From CADEDH01 sp965263455 (GTDB taxonomy: Bacteria > Actinomycetota > Acidimicrobiia > Acidimicrobiales > SZUA-35): a stretch of 64,000 nucleotides of DNA. The stretch lies in assembly GCA_965263455.1 (NCBI GenBank), contig CBDHHN010000002.1, positions 558,001 to 622,000 on the forward strand, read 5' to 3'. Positions 25,770 to 34,597 of the stretch are shown in pieces. Below the pieces are notes generated by a model. That model was not told the DNA's origin, did not search any database, and was given only the letters and a program-made list of their open reading frames with translations. Position 1 is the stretch's first letter; every line of letters starts with the position of its first letter. The translations under genes were made by a program, and so were the position numbers.

Positions 25770-27557
25770 TCAGGCCACGCCCGGGTGGTCCCGCCGCAGG
25801 TGGCGGAGCATCCCACCCGGGGCGGACGAGACCTCGCCCACCACGGTGACCATCCCCGTGGCCCCGTCGACCTCGACCACGGTGCCCGTCTGAAGACGAC
25901 GCCGGGCCCCCGGCACCCCGAAGACCAGGGGCACATCGAGCTCACGGCAGAGGACGGCCAGGTGGTCGAGCATGGTTCCCGACTCGGTGATCACGGCCGC
26001 CGCCCCCACGAGATGGGGCAACCACGCCGGCGAGGCCCGATCGGCCACCAGGACGGCGCCCGGAGGGACCAACCCGTCGGCCTCGGGATCGACGACCACC
26101 ACCGGCCCCCGGACCGACAGCGGCGAGGCGGCCCGACCCCAGAGCATCGTCCCCTCGGCCGCCGCCGTGACCGGTCCCGGCAGCGCAGCGGGTGTGGCCG
26201 ATCCGGCCAGGTCGAGCCAGGGGGCGGCCGGGCGGTTCGCCAACTCGGTGGCGGTCCGGGCCCGGTCCCGGGTGATGTCGGCGATGGTGGCCAGGCCTCC
26301 GTCGGCGTAGTACGCCAGCTCGTCGGCTCGGAGGAGGCGCAGATGGTCGGGTCGCTCGATATCGCCCTGGCGGACCGCCCGTCGCGCGAGCTCGGCCAGG
26401 GCCAGGCGCAGCTCGTAGCGGACCACGGCCATGGCCTGACGGACCCGGGCCCGGCCTCGGGTGTAGTGCTCGGTGGCCCGCACGGCGCGAAGGAACTGGT
26501 CGCGGTGGGCGACCGAACCCCGGGCCTCCACGGTGGCGGCCACCTCGGAGACGAGGGCAGCCCGTCGTCGCCCGGCCGAGGCCAGGGCCACCGCCGGGTC
26601 GCCGTCGTCTCGGCTGCGGCGCATGAGATCGAGGGCGGCCAGGACCGACATCACCTCCGACCGGACGTCGTCCAGACTCAACTCCCAGCTGACGGTGTCG
26701 ACCAGGCCGACCTCGTCGACCAGGGCATCGACCCCCGCCATCAGGCTCCGCACATCCGAGGCCACCGAGGACCGGAGTCGAGCCTCGAGGCCGTCGGGCC
26801 CACCGTCGAACACGGCGGAGGCGGTGGCGGAGTGGCTCACCAATCGGGACAGGGTCCACAAGGCCTTGAGCGGGCTGGCCGTGGCCACGCCACCGATGCC
26901 GGACAGCATCCCCACCGGCTGACCGGCAACCCCCAGGCGCTCACACAGCGAGGCGATGAGGGCTGGGCCGACGGGGGCCGCCAGGAACTGGTGGAGGTGA
27001 GCCCGCAGCAACTGGTCGAGCAGGGGCTGGAGGTGAACGATCCGCTCGTGTACGGCGTCGTCGAGGAGGCGGTCGAAGTCGGGCCGGGAGCGGCGAGCCC
27101 GAAGGGCCCGCCGGACCACGGTCTCCACGTCGACCACGTCGCCGTCGACCAGCACGGACCGCAACCAGCGACTGAGGGCCCCTTCGCTGGCGCTGCGGTT
27201 GCGATGCCAGGGTTGGACCTCGTGGGGTGGAAGGTCGGCCGGCAGGTACGCCGACTCGACGTGGGCCCGATCGAGGACGGGAGTCCGGTCGGCCCAGACC
27301 CGCAGCATCGAGGCGTTGAGGTAGAGATGTCCCTCGAACACACCGAGCAGGCCCATCTCCCCCGTCGGGATCTCGGCCGGGCGGAACCCGAGCGGTCCCA
27401 CCAGCTGGCTTCGCCATGCCCGGGCCGCGCCACCCGACCACAGCAGATCCCGGTCCAGGGGCAGGACGGGACCGGGCGCCAGTTCGGACGCGTAGGAGCG
27501 GCTCCACACCGGGAACCCCGCGCTTCGTTCCGTTTCCTCCGGCCAGCCCTGCGCCAC
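25770..27557 (-). CDS. PEP-utilising enzyme-like protein with a C-terminal mobile (swivelling) domain
   Basis: 595 residues. The last about 90 residues match the PEP-utilisers mobile domain (PPGAVLVADRASPAWLPHL, ITESGTMLDHLAVLCRELDVPLVFGV), where the family's phospho-His sits in a T-SHxA loop; here it reads LDHLAV, keeping the His but not the neighbouring Ser. The N-terminal about 480 residues are helical and resemble the central region of PEP-synthase-like or rifampin-phosphotransferase-like proteins, but no ATP-grasp domain is present. So a full phosphotransfer cycle would need a partner. GTG 27557 follows GGAGAG closely. Convergent with the MFS gene. Confidence 0.65.
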   Translation of the reverse strand: MAQGWPEETERSAGFPVWSRSYASELAPGPVLPLDRDLLWSGGAARAWRSQLVGPLGFRPAEIPTGEMGLLGVFEGHLYLNASMLRVWADRTPVLDRAHVESAYLPADLPPHEVQPWHRNRSASEGALSRWLRSVLVDGDVVDVETVVRRALRARRSRPDFDRLLDDAVHERIVHLQPLLDQLLRAHLHQFLAAPVGPALIASLCERLGVAGQPVGMLSGIGGVATASPLKALWTLSRLVSHSATASAVFDGGPDGLEARLRSSVASDVRSLMAGVDALVDEVGLVDTVSWELSLDDVRSEVMSVLAALDLMRRSRDDGDPAVALASAGRRRAALVSEVAATVEARGSVAHRDQFLRAVRATEHYTRGRARVRQAMAVVRYELRLALAELARRAVRQGDIERPDHLRLLRADELAYYADGGLATIADITRDRARTATELANRPAAPWLDLAGSATPAALPGPVTAAAEGTMLWGRAASPLSVRGPVVVVDPEADGLVPPGAVLVADRASPAWLPHLVGAAAVITESGTMLDHLAVLCRELDVPLVFGVPGARRRLQTGTVVEVDGATGMVTVVGEVSSAPGGMLRHLRRDHPGVA

Positions 27558-27770
27558 GCTCTCCCCGCCGCTCCGCCGATCGGCACTGCCTGTCAGCTAC
27601 CCAAACCGCCCCAAGTCTGGCCGCTCGGATCGGCCGAGGCACCACTTGGGTTGTATTTCCCGTCGGGCCGGCGGCGATGCGAGCTGGCCCGGACCGGGCG
27701 GCGCATGCTAGACGTGCCTCCATCGGGCCCGAGCGGCCCTTCAGCCACCCGAGACCAGCGAGGTCGAGCC

Positions 27771-28868
27771 ATGCGCGCAGCGGTTCTGAACGAGATCCCC
27801 GGCGATCTGATCATCGAGGACATCTCCGTCGACGCCCCCGGACCGGGCGAGGTCCTGGTCGAGACGGCCCACGCCGGCCTGTGCCACAGCGACCTCCACT
27901 TCATGGACGGCCAGTGGAGCAGGTTGCCCCTGCCGGCCGTCATGGGACACGAGTCGGCCGGCGTGGTGCGGGCCGTCGGCCCCGACGTCGACTACGTGAA
28001 GCCGGGCGATCACGTGATCACCTGCCTCAGCATCTTCTGCGGCAACTGCGAGCACTGCCTCACCGGCCACCCCAACCGTTGCCAGAACAACGCCGCCACC
28101 AGCCGACCCAAGGGGTCGGCCCCCCGCCTGAGCCGGGGCGACACCGAGGTCGGCCAGTTCGCTCGGCTGGGCGGATTCGCCGAGGAGATGCTGGTCCATC
28201 AGAACGCGGTGGTGAAGATCCGCGAGGACATGCCCCTGGACAAGGCCGCCCTCATCGGTTGCGGCGTGACGACCGGCATCGGGGCCGTGTTCAAGACGGC
28301 CAAGATCGAGCCCGGGTCCTCGGTGTGCGTGGTGGGAGCGGGCGGCATCGGCCTGTCGGCCATCCAGGGAGCCCGAATCGCCGGGGCCAACCGCATCATC
28401 GCCGTCGACCTGGGCCCGGCCAAGCTGGAGGTGGCCCAGACCTGCGGCGCCACCGACGTGATCGACGCCGCCCAGACCGAGGACGTGGTGGCCGCCGTTC
28501 GTGAGCTGACCGGAGGCGGCGTCGACTACGCCTTCGAGGCCATCGGTCGCAAGGAGACGGTCGAACAGGTCTGGAAGATGAGCCGCATGGGCGGCACCTC
28601 GGTCGTGGTGGGCATGATGCCCTTCGGCCAGAAGATCGAGATCACGGGCTACGAGATCTTCATGCTGGAGAAGACGCTGAAAGGCTCGATGATGGGGTCG
28701 AACGCCTTCCGGGTCGACATGCCGAAGTACTGCGACATGTACCTCGACGGTCGGCTGCTGCTCGACGAGATGATCTCGCACCACCTCCCCCTCGACCGGA
28801 TCAACGACGGCTACCAGCTGATGCGGGACGGCACCGGCAGCCGGGCCGTCATCGACTTCGTCGACTAG
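27771..28868 (+). CDS. Zinc-dependent alcohol dehydrogenase (class III-like MDR)
   Basis: 365 residues. Catalytic zinc ligands Cys38 in GLCHSD, His in MGHES near 63, and a later Cys; structural zinc lobe CGNCEHCLTGHPNRC near 91-105; nucleotide fold GAGGIGL near 185. This resembles mycobacterial class III-type and NDMA-dependent alcohol dehydrogenases, which oxidise alcohols with a tightly bound NAD cofactor. ATG 27771 follows GCGAGG. An intergenic gap of 214 nt separates it from the divergent PEP-utilising-like gene; its TAGACG at about 27710 is a weak promoter candidate. Confidence 0.9.
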   Translation: MRAAVLNEIPGDLIIEDISVDAPGPGEVLVETAHAGLCHSDLHFMDGQWSRLPLPAVMGHESAGVVRAVGPDVDYVKPGDHVITCLSIFCGNCEHCLTGHPNRCQNNAATSRPKGSAPRLSRGDTEVGQFARLGGFAEEMLVHQNAVVKIREDMPLDKAALIGCGVTTGIGAVFKTAKIEPGSSVCVVGAGGIGLSAIQGARIAGANRIIAVDLGPAKLEVAQTCGATDVIDAAQTEDVVAAVRELTGGGVDYAFEAIGRKETVEQVWKMSRMGGTSVVVGMMPFGQKIEITGYEIFMLEKTLKGSMMGSNAFRVDMPKYCDMYLDGRLLLDEMISHHLPLDRINDGYQLMRDGTGSRAVIDFVD

Positions 28869-28879
28869 CCCCGGCGGGC

Positions 28880-29674
28880 TCAGACCCCCTGGCGGCGGTC
28901 GGCCTGAGGCAGGGTCGGTGGACCGGCGAAGGCCTGGGCGATACCCAACCACTCGGCCGCCAGCGGGCCATCGGCCACCAGGGTCGAGTCCTCGGGGTGG
29001 CGCCGTTGGGTCACCACCAGGCAGAAGTCCAGGGCGGGCCCGCTGAGCCGATCGTCGGCGTCCTCGGGTCCCCACGTCCACACCTCACCCGACGGCGAGG
29101 ACAGCTCGATCCGGACCGGCGCATCGGGCGGGGTCATGCCCCGGTTCACGTAGCTCCAGCCCCGGGTGGTGACCCCGATGTGGGCCACGTGACGCAGACG
29201 GTCCGACGGGGGCCAGGGGGCCCCGACGGCGTCGGCCACGTCCTGGCCGTGGGACCAGGTCTCCATCAGCCGCGCCGTGGCGAACGACAACGTGCTCATG
29301 TCGGGCCCGAACCACGGGATCCGGTCCTTGGGGCCGCGGGACCGGAACGCGGCCAGCATCTTCTCCCGCTCGGTCCTCCACCAGGTCAACACCTCGTGGC
29401 CCGACTTGCCGGCCGAGGTGCCGAACCAATCGAGCCCGTCGCCGGCGGCGATCGCCGCCTTGGCCCGGGCGAAGCCTTCGGCGTCGACGACGGCCAGGTG
29501 GGCGGCCATGTCGGCCTGGATCAGGTGGACGATGGTGTCCTTCACGTCCCAGCCCTCGGCCGCCGTCGCTCCGGTCCAGCCGGCCTCGTCCAGATCGGCC
29601 ACCACCGCGTCCAGGGCCGCATGCTCGGCCGCCAGGTCATCACAGATCTCATCCACGCCCGGATCGTAGGTCAT
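28880..29674 (-). CDS. TIGR03084 family DinB-like metal-binding protein
   Basis: 264 residues. N-terminal DinB/mycothiol maleylpyruvate isomerase-like four-helix bundle (LAAEHAALDAVVADLDEAGW, then WDVKDTIVHLIQADM with a likely metal His), a second His region ETWSHGQDVADAVG near 143, and a C-terminal wHTH/SCP2-like part. These proteins are thought to use mycothiol or a similar thiol; the exact reaction is unknown. ATG 29674. Convergent with the alcohol dehydrogenase with a 11-nt gap. Confidence 0.8.
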   Translation of the reverse strand: MTYDPGVDEICDDLAAEHAALDAVVADLDEAGWTGATAAEGWDVKDTIVHLIQADMAAHLAVVDAEGFARAKAAIAAGDGLDWFGTSAGKSGHEVLTWWRTEREKMLAAFRSRGPKDRIPWFGPDMSTLSFATARLMETWSHGQDVADAVGAPWPPSDRLRHVAHIGVTTRGWSYVNRGMTPPDAPVRIELSSPSGEVWTWGPEDADDRLSGPALDFCLVVTQRRHPEDSTLVADGPLAAEWLGIAQAFAGPPTLPQADRRQGV

Positions 29675-29761
29675 GGCCGGTGGCGACCGCCCCTTCGCTC
29701 CGGTCCGGCGCCCCGTCCCTTCACTGGGGTGCGTCGCCCCCCGTCGACCCGGCGGGCCCAC

Positions 29762-29767
29762 TACGCT
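29762..29767 (+). promoter_or_regulatory. -10 element TACGCT, leaderless GTG start of the M50-like gene
   Basis: TACGCT, 8 nt, then GTG 29776. The frame stays open further upstream but the promoter position argues against it. Confidence 0.5.
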
Positions 29768-29775
29768 ACGGGACC

Positions 29776-30552
29776 GTGAGGAACGGGGCGGGCTGGAGTG
29801 GTCTGCCCGAGGGGATCCCCTCGGGTCTGCTTGACCGGGTGCCGGAGCTGTCGGACATGGCCGACAGCCAGTTGGTGCAGCTGTTCTGGGCCGCCGTGGC
29901 CCTGAGCATCGTCCTGCCCCGGCTGCCCTATGGGCGGACCATCCTCTACCCCTTCGCCCTGCTGGGGACCTGGGCCCACGAACTGGGGCACGGCCTCACC
30001 GCCATCGCCGTCGGTGGTCGGTTCAAGCGGCTCGAGGTCCACAAGAACCTCGACGGCCTCGCCTTCTCCAGCGGACTCGGGAGCCTCGGTCGGGCCGTGG
30101 TGGCGGCGGGCGGCCTGCTGGCTCCGGCCGTCGTCGGCGGTCTGTTCATCCTGCTCGGTTCCCGGGAGGCGACCGCCCCCTGGATCCTGGCCGGCCTGGC
30201 CGCCGCGGTGCTGGTGTCGGTCGTGCTGTTCGTCCGCAACACCTTCGGGCTGGTGGCCCTCGGCCTGGTCGGCCTGGTCCTGGTCGGGGTGGCGTGGCAG
30301 GCGCCGGAACTCATTCGGGTCTTCGTGGCCCAGCTCATCGGCATCCAGTTCTGCGTCGCCAGTTGGGGCAGCCTCGACTACATGTTCACCAAGAACTTCG
30401 TCCGCAGCGACGGCACGCTGACCGACTCCGACACCCAGACGATCGCCAACGTGCTGTTCCTCCCCTACTGGTTCTGGGGTGGGATCATCGCCGTGTTCTC
30501 GGTGGCCATCCTGGGCGGCGCCTTCTACCTGGCCTGGCTCTACCCCGCCTGA
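29776..30552 (+). CDS. M50-like membrane metallopeptidase
   Basis: 258 residues. First membrane helix about 40-60, then THELGH-type motif AHELGHGL near 73 (HExxH on the membrane side), several more helices, and a C-terminal NVLFLPYWFWGG segment before a last helix. It belongs to the M50B-like peptidases that may cut within membranes or may be structural relatives. The usual second zinc ligand (an Asp in a late NxxPxxxLDG motif) is not evident, so activity is unproven. YqeY-like gene follows on the same strand after 91 nt. Confidence 0.7.
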   Translation: MRNGAGWSGLPEGIPSGLLDRVPELSDMADSQLVQLFWAAVALSIVLPRLPYGRTILYPFALLGTWAHELGHGLTAIAVGGRFKRLEVHKNLDGLAFSSGLGSLGRAVVAAGGLLAPAVVGGLFILLGSREATAPWILAGLAAAVLVSVVLFVRNTFGLVALGLVGLVLVGVAWQAPELIRVFVAQLIGIQFCVASWGSLDYMFTKNFVRSDGTLTDSDTQTIANVLFLPYWFWGGIIAVFSVAILGGAFYLAWLYPA

Positions 30553-30643
30553 TCACCGGCCGCCGGTGTCGGGCGGCATCCCGGCCCGACCGGCCCGCAC
30601 CAATCCGCTCGCCGCCCGACGTCGATCCTGGCAAGCTGCCGGA

Positions 30644-31090
30644 ATGCTGATCGACACCATCCGCCAGGATCTGACCACGGCCATGAAGGCCCGCGACGAG
30701 GTGACCGTCCGCACCCTGCGGGCCGTGCTGGCCGCGGTCAAGGAGGCCGAGGTGGCGGGCGACGAGGCCCGGAGCCTGTCCGACGACGAGGTCCAGGGGG
30801 TCATCTCGACCCAGGTCAAGCGCCGGATCGAGGCGGCCGAGGCCTTCGACGCCGGTGACCGCCCGGCCCAGGCCGAGGCCGAACGGGCCGAGAAGGCGGT
30901 GCTGGAGACCTACCTACCGGCCGCCCTCACCCCCGACGAGTTGGCCGCCCTCGTCGACGAGGTTCTGGCTCAGGGCGGCTGGTCGGCTCGGGCCGACATG
31001 GGCCAGGCCATGAAGGCGGTGACGGCCGAGGTCGCGGGCCGGGCCGAGGGGCGGGCCGTGGCCGACCTGGTGAAGTCGAAGCTGAGCTGA
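30644..31090 (+). CDS. GatB/YqeY domain protein
   Basis: 148 residues, the usual length of stand-alone YqeY. Pattern begins LIDTIRQDLTTAMKARDEVTVRTLRAVLAAVK and ends with the tRNA-binding tail helix seen in GatB (AVADLVKSKLS). The family is linked to tRNA amidotransfer by fold, but free YqeY is of uncertain role. ATG 30644 has CAAGCT 6 nt upstream, a possible degenerate form of the window's -10 element. Confidence 0.9.
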   Translation: MLIDTIRQDLTTAMKARDEVTVRTLRAVLAAVKEAEVAGDEARSLSDDEVQGVISTQVKRRIEAAEAFDAGDRPAQAEAERAEKAVLETYLPAALTPDELAALVDEVLAQGGWSARADMGQAMKAVTAEVAGRAEGRAVADLVKSKLS

Positions 31091-31256
31091 GGTCGCGGCC
31101 GCCGTCGGATGGGCCCAACATCGACGCAACCTCGGTGTGGTTCCCTCACGGTGGGGACCCGTCGCCGACCCGCACGGTGTCCGACGAATCGGATGTATTT
31201 CCCTTCGTTGCGGACCATCAGGTCAGTGCCGGGTTACGGACTCTGGAGGGAGGACC

Positions 31257-32006
31257 ATGACGATCGTTGACGGCGCCGAGCCGACCGTGGAACTACGACT
31301 CTTGGGGGGCTTCGGGCTCTACCTCGACGGGAAGCGGGTCGACGTCACGCCGGCGGCCCAGCGGCTCCTGGCGTTCATCGCGCTCACTCCCCGAGGGGCC
31401 GACCGTTCCTACACCGCGTTCCAGCTGTGGCCCGAGCACGACGAGCGACGGGCCAAGGCCAACCTGCGGTCGGCCCTGTGGCGGCTGGGGAAGGTGCCGG
31501 TCGTGCTCATCGAGGCCACCAAGTCGCGGCTGCGTCTGGCCGACGACGTGTGGCTCGACGTTCGTCACGGCCTCGACGATCTGGCCCGGGCCGAGCCGAC
31601 GACCACCATGGAGACGGTGCGCCCCATGCAGGCGCTCGACCACGATCTCCTGCCCGACTGGTACGACGACTGGCTGACCATCGAGCGGGAGCGGCTGCGT
31701 CAGTTCCGCCTCGGCTCGCTCGAGGACGCGGCCCGCCACGCCTTGGCCGATGGCCACCACAACGCCGCCGTCCAGTTGGCTCTCGCCGCGGTCGCCATCG
31801 AACCGCTGCGCGAGAGCAGCCACCGGCTCGTGATCGACGCCCACCTGGCCAGCGGTAACCGGGTCGAGGCCCAGCGCCAGCTCGACTGCTATCAGCACCT
31901 GCTGCGATCGGCCCTGGGCGATGTGCCGGCCATGGCCTCGAGCGACACCGTGGCCCCCATTCCGCTGGAGCGACCGGCGGCGGCCCCGGCGCTACTGGCG
32001 GTCTGA
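31257..32006 (+). CDS. BTAD (SARP/AfsR-like) transcriptional regulator
   Basis: 249 residues. N-terminal winged helix of the OmpR/SARP kind (VELRLLGGFGLYLDGKRVDV, AQRLLAFIAL, ANLRSALWRLGK), then a BTAD helical repeat (EDAARHALADGHHNAAVQLALAAVAIEPLRESSHRLVI-like). Acts as DNA-binding regulator of nearby or distant targets. ATG 31257 follows GGAGGGAGG. The last 15 nt overlap the convergent histidine kinase 3' end. Confidence 0.85.
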   Translation: MTIVDGAEPTVELRLLGGFGLYLDGKRVDVTPAAQRLLAFIALTPRGADRSYTAFQLWPEHDERRAKANLRSALWRLGKVPVVLIEATKSRLRLADDVWLDVRHGLDDLARAEPTTTMETVRPMQALDHDLLPDWYDDWLTIERERLRQFRLGSLEDAARHALADGHHNAAVQLALAAVAIEPLRESSHRLVIDAHLASGNRVEAQRQLDCYQHLLRSALGDVPAMASSDTVAPIPLERPAAAPALLAV

Positions 32007-33308
32007 ACGGAGCACGCTGCGCGTCGTCCGGGCCACGGGCGGGAAGGCGGCGGCCGACGATCGGGCGGCGACCTTCGGCGCCGCGCCGCTCGACTCCCGA
32101 TCGCTCTGTTCGGTGCGCCCGTCCGGGAGTTCCAGCCAGACCAGGCCGCCGGGGCCGGGCTCGGCCCCGATCCGGCCGTCATGGGCGGCCAGCAGAGTTC
32201 GGGCGATGGCCAGGCCCAGGCCGGCACCGCCAGGCCGGCTACGGGCACCGTCGGCCTGGGTGAACCGTTCGAAGGCCTGGGGCAGGAACGACGGGGGGAA
32301 CCCGGGCCCCTCGTCCTCGATCTCGATCCGCACCAGCCCATCGACCCGGGACTCGACGACGTGCACCATGCCCTCCCGGGGCGAGTGACGGATGGCGTTG
32401 TCGAGCAGGTTCCGCAACACCCGGCCCAGCGCCCGGTCGTCGGCCACCACCGGGAGCGGGCCCAGGCCGCCGGCGGTGACGGCCACGTCCCGGGCCGAGG
32501 CCACCGGGCCGACGGCCTCCACCGCCTCGTCGATCAGTTCGGCCAGGTCGACCGGTTCCAGCTCCAGGGCCAGCGAGCCGGCGTCGGCCCGGGCCAGGAG
32601 GAACAGGTCTTCGACCAAGGACTCCAGAGCGAGGACGTTGCCCCGCATGGCCCGCAGATGGGCGCCGGCATCGCCGACACCGTCCTGGAGGGCCTCGACC
32701 GACACGAGGAGTGACGCCAGCGGGGTCCGGAGATCGTGGCTCAGGGCACCGACCACGGCCTGCCGTTCGGTCTCGGCCGCCTGGCGTTCGGCCTCGGCCC
32801 GGGCCAGGCTGCGGCTCAGGTCGTCGATGGCGGCGGCCAGACCTCCGATCTCGTCCGACCGTTCGATCCCGGTGCGGGCCCCCCGCTCCCCGGCCGCCAC
32901 CCGGTCGATGGTTCCCACCACCCGGCCCAGGTCACGGGCCACGGGCCGGGCCAACCGCAGGCCGACCACGATCGAGGCCGCCCCCGTGCACCCGGCCACC
33001 AGGAGCGAGTACCAGATGTCGTGGCCCGACAGGGTCATCGCCCCGACCCCGATCAGGCTGCCGGCCAGGGCCAGGAGGGGTCCGACCACGGCCAGGGCCG
33101 GCACGGCCCGCATCAGGGGCACGCGGGCCAACAGGGGCGGCACGACAACGGCGGCCACAATCGACATGGCCACCACGGCGCCGACGAACAGCAGAACCGA
33201 CGGGCCCTCGTCCATCATGGCGCCGCCGTCGGCCTCGACGGCGGCGAGGACGAACCGGGCCGGGCCCTGAGCGAACGGGCCCTGAGGCGGCGACGGGTCG
33301 AAGCTCAT
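31992..33308 (-). CDS. Sensor histidine kinase
   Basis: 438 residues. Three or so membrane helices (about 30-110), HAMP linker (about 115-165), phospho-acceptor His near 190 in ALSHDLRTPLASL, N-box NLLDNAIRHSP, G1 box IEDEGPGFPP, and G2 box GGAGLGLAIARTLL. The short extracellular part suggests it senses the membrane or an internal signal. ATG 33308 overlaps the response regulator stop (ATGA), so both are co-translated. Confidence 0.92.
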   Translation of the reverse strand: MSFDPSPPQGPFAQGPARFVLAAVEADGGAMMDEGPSVLLFVGAVVAMSIVAAVVVPPLLARVPLMRAVPALAVVGPLLALAGSLIGVGAMTLSGHDIWYSLLVAGCTGAASIVVGLRLARPVARDLGRVVGTIDRVAAGERGARTGIERSDEIGGLAAAIDDLSRSLARAEAERQAAETERQAVVGALSHDLRTPLASLLVSVEALQDGVGDAGAHLRAMRGNVLALESLVEDLFLLARADAGSLALELEPVDLAELIDEAVEAVGPVASARDVAVTAGGLGPLPVVADDRALGRVLRNLLDNAIRHSPREGMVHVVESRVDGLVRIEIEDEGPGFPPSFLPQAFERFTQADGARSRPGGAGLGLAIARTLLAAHDGRIGAEPGPGGLVWLELPDGRTEQSDRESSGAAPKVAARSSAAAFPPVARTTRSVLRSDRQ

Positions 33309-34033
33309 CCCTGGTCGAACCGATAGCCGATGCCGTAGACGGTGACGATGTGGCGGGGCCGGGCCGGCTCGTCCTCCACCGCCCGCCGCAGGCGGCGGAC
33401 ATGGACGGTGACCGTGCCCGGGTCCTGCCACTCGGCGCTCGAGCCCCAGACCTCCCGGAGGAGGTCCTGACGGCTGAGCACCTCGCCCGGCGACGAGGCC
33501 AGGCGAACCAGCAGATCGAACTCCTTGGGCCGGAGCGGGACGGGGGCACCGGCCTTGGTCACGATCCGCGCCGTCACGTCGATGTCGACCGAGCCGAACG
33601 ACAATGTGGCCGGGCCTCCGGGCCGGGACCGGCGAAGCACGGCCCGGACCCGGGCCGCGATCTCGCGGGGCGACGCCGGCTTGGCCACGTAGTCGTCGGC
33701 CCCCAACTCGAGTCCGGCCACCCGCTCGGGCTCGCTGCCCCGGGCGCTGAGCACGATGACGGGCACGTCGTCACCGGTGGCCCGCAACCGTTGGAGGACC
33801 TCGACCCCGCCAACGCCGGGCAACATGAGGTCGAGGACGATGGCGTCGGGTCGGCAACGGGCGATCTCGGCCATCGCCTCCTGCCCGTCCGCCGCCGTCC
33901 GCACCACGAAACCGTCGCGCTCCAGGTAGGTGGCGACCACCTGCCGCACCTGGGGCTCGTCGTCGACCACCAGCACCTCCGGGCATCCGGATCGTGGGGT
34001 GGCCTCGGTGGCCGGGGAGTCCTGGCGCATCAT
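33305..34033 (-). CDS. OmpR-family response regulator
   Basis: 242 residues. Receiver domain with acidic pocket DDE near 24-26, phospho-acceptor Asp68 in IVLDLMLPG, and Lys in AKPASPREI; then a winged helix ending GIGYRFDQG, the normal OmpR C-terminus. Regulates targets of the kinase encoded just downstream. The N-terminus has about 18 extra residues before the receiver. Targets unknown. Confidence 0.93.
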   Translation of the reverse strand: MMRQDSPATEATPRSGCPEVLVVDDEPQVRQVVATYLERDGFVVRTAADGQEAMAEIARCRPDAIVLDLMLPGVGGVEVLQRLRATGDDVPVIVLSARGSEPERVAGLELGADDYVAKPASPREIAARVRAVLRRSRPGGPATLSFGSVDIDVTARIVTKAGAPVPLRPKEFDLLVRLASSPGEVLSRQDLLREVWGSSAEWQDPGTVTVHVRRLRRAVEDEPARPRHIVTVYGIGYRFDQG

Positions 34034-34070
34034 GGTCTACCGAACCGGGTTCGACGGTGTCGGACCCACA

Positions 34071-34574
34071 TTATCGGTGGTGTTCACCGATGGTTAAGAA
34101 CCGCCGCAGCACCGGGAGGACGACGGTTGCGGTGTCGGGGCTGACGGTCCGGCCGTCGAGCCACCGGTCCAGATCCCGGAGAGGAACCCGCTCGAGGGCC
34201 TGCACCTCCCCGTCGGGACAGGTCGGCTCGGCATCGCTGCGGGCCAGGTAGACCCGGCCCACGATCCGGCCATCGTCGGCTTCATAGCGGACCGGACCCA
34301 GGTCTTCCAGCTCGACGCCGGTCAGGCCCGCCTCCTCGGCCAGCTCCCGCCGGGCCGAGGGCTCCCAGCCCTCGCCCACGGCGGCCACACCACCGAAACA
34401 CAGGTCCCAGGCCCCGGGCGAGACGTCCTTCCAGTCGGCTCTCTGGTGAACCACGAGTTCATCGCCACCCGTGACCACGGCAACGTAGGTGCAGCGGTGC
34501 CGCAGGTTCTGGTCCCGCATCCGGCGGCGGGACACGATCCCGAGGACGGCACCGTCGGCATCGACCCACTCCAC
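34071..34574 (-). CDS. Nudix hydrolase, isopentenyl-diphosphate isomerase-like
   Basis: 167 residues from GTG 34574. Pattern RRMRDQNLRHRCTYVAVV and WDLCFGGVAAVGEGWEPSARRELAEEAGL fits the IDI/YfcD branch of Nudix enzymes; the Nudix box is G-x5-E-x7-REL-AEEAG. Known for hydrolysing (di)phosphates, and YfcD-type members are of unknown substrate. Start is uncertain: CTG 34601 shares CTGA with the stop of the upstream reductase and would couple translation; GTG 34574 is the conventional choice. Confidence 0.8.
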   Translation of the reverse strand: MEWVDADGAVLGIVSRRRMRDQNLRHRCTYVAVVTGGDELVVHQRADWKDVSPGAWDLCFGGVAAVGEGWEPSARRELAEEAGLTGVELEDLGPVRYEADDGRIVGRVYLARSDAEPTCPDGEVQALERVPLRDLDRWLDGRTVSPDTATVVLPVLRRFLTIGEHHR

Positions 34575-34597
34575 CGCCTCGTCCCCCGGGTCGACCG

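Noticed and set aside
25785..27770. Very long open frame upstream of the alcohol dehydrogenase
   Set aside because: Its first 660 codons are antisense to the PEP-utilising-like gene and have shadow composition; the real gene starts at ATG 27771.
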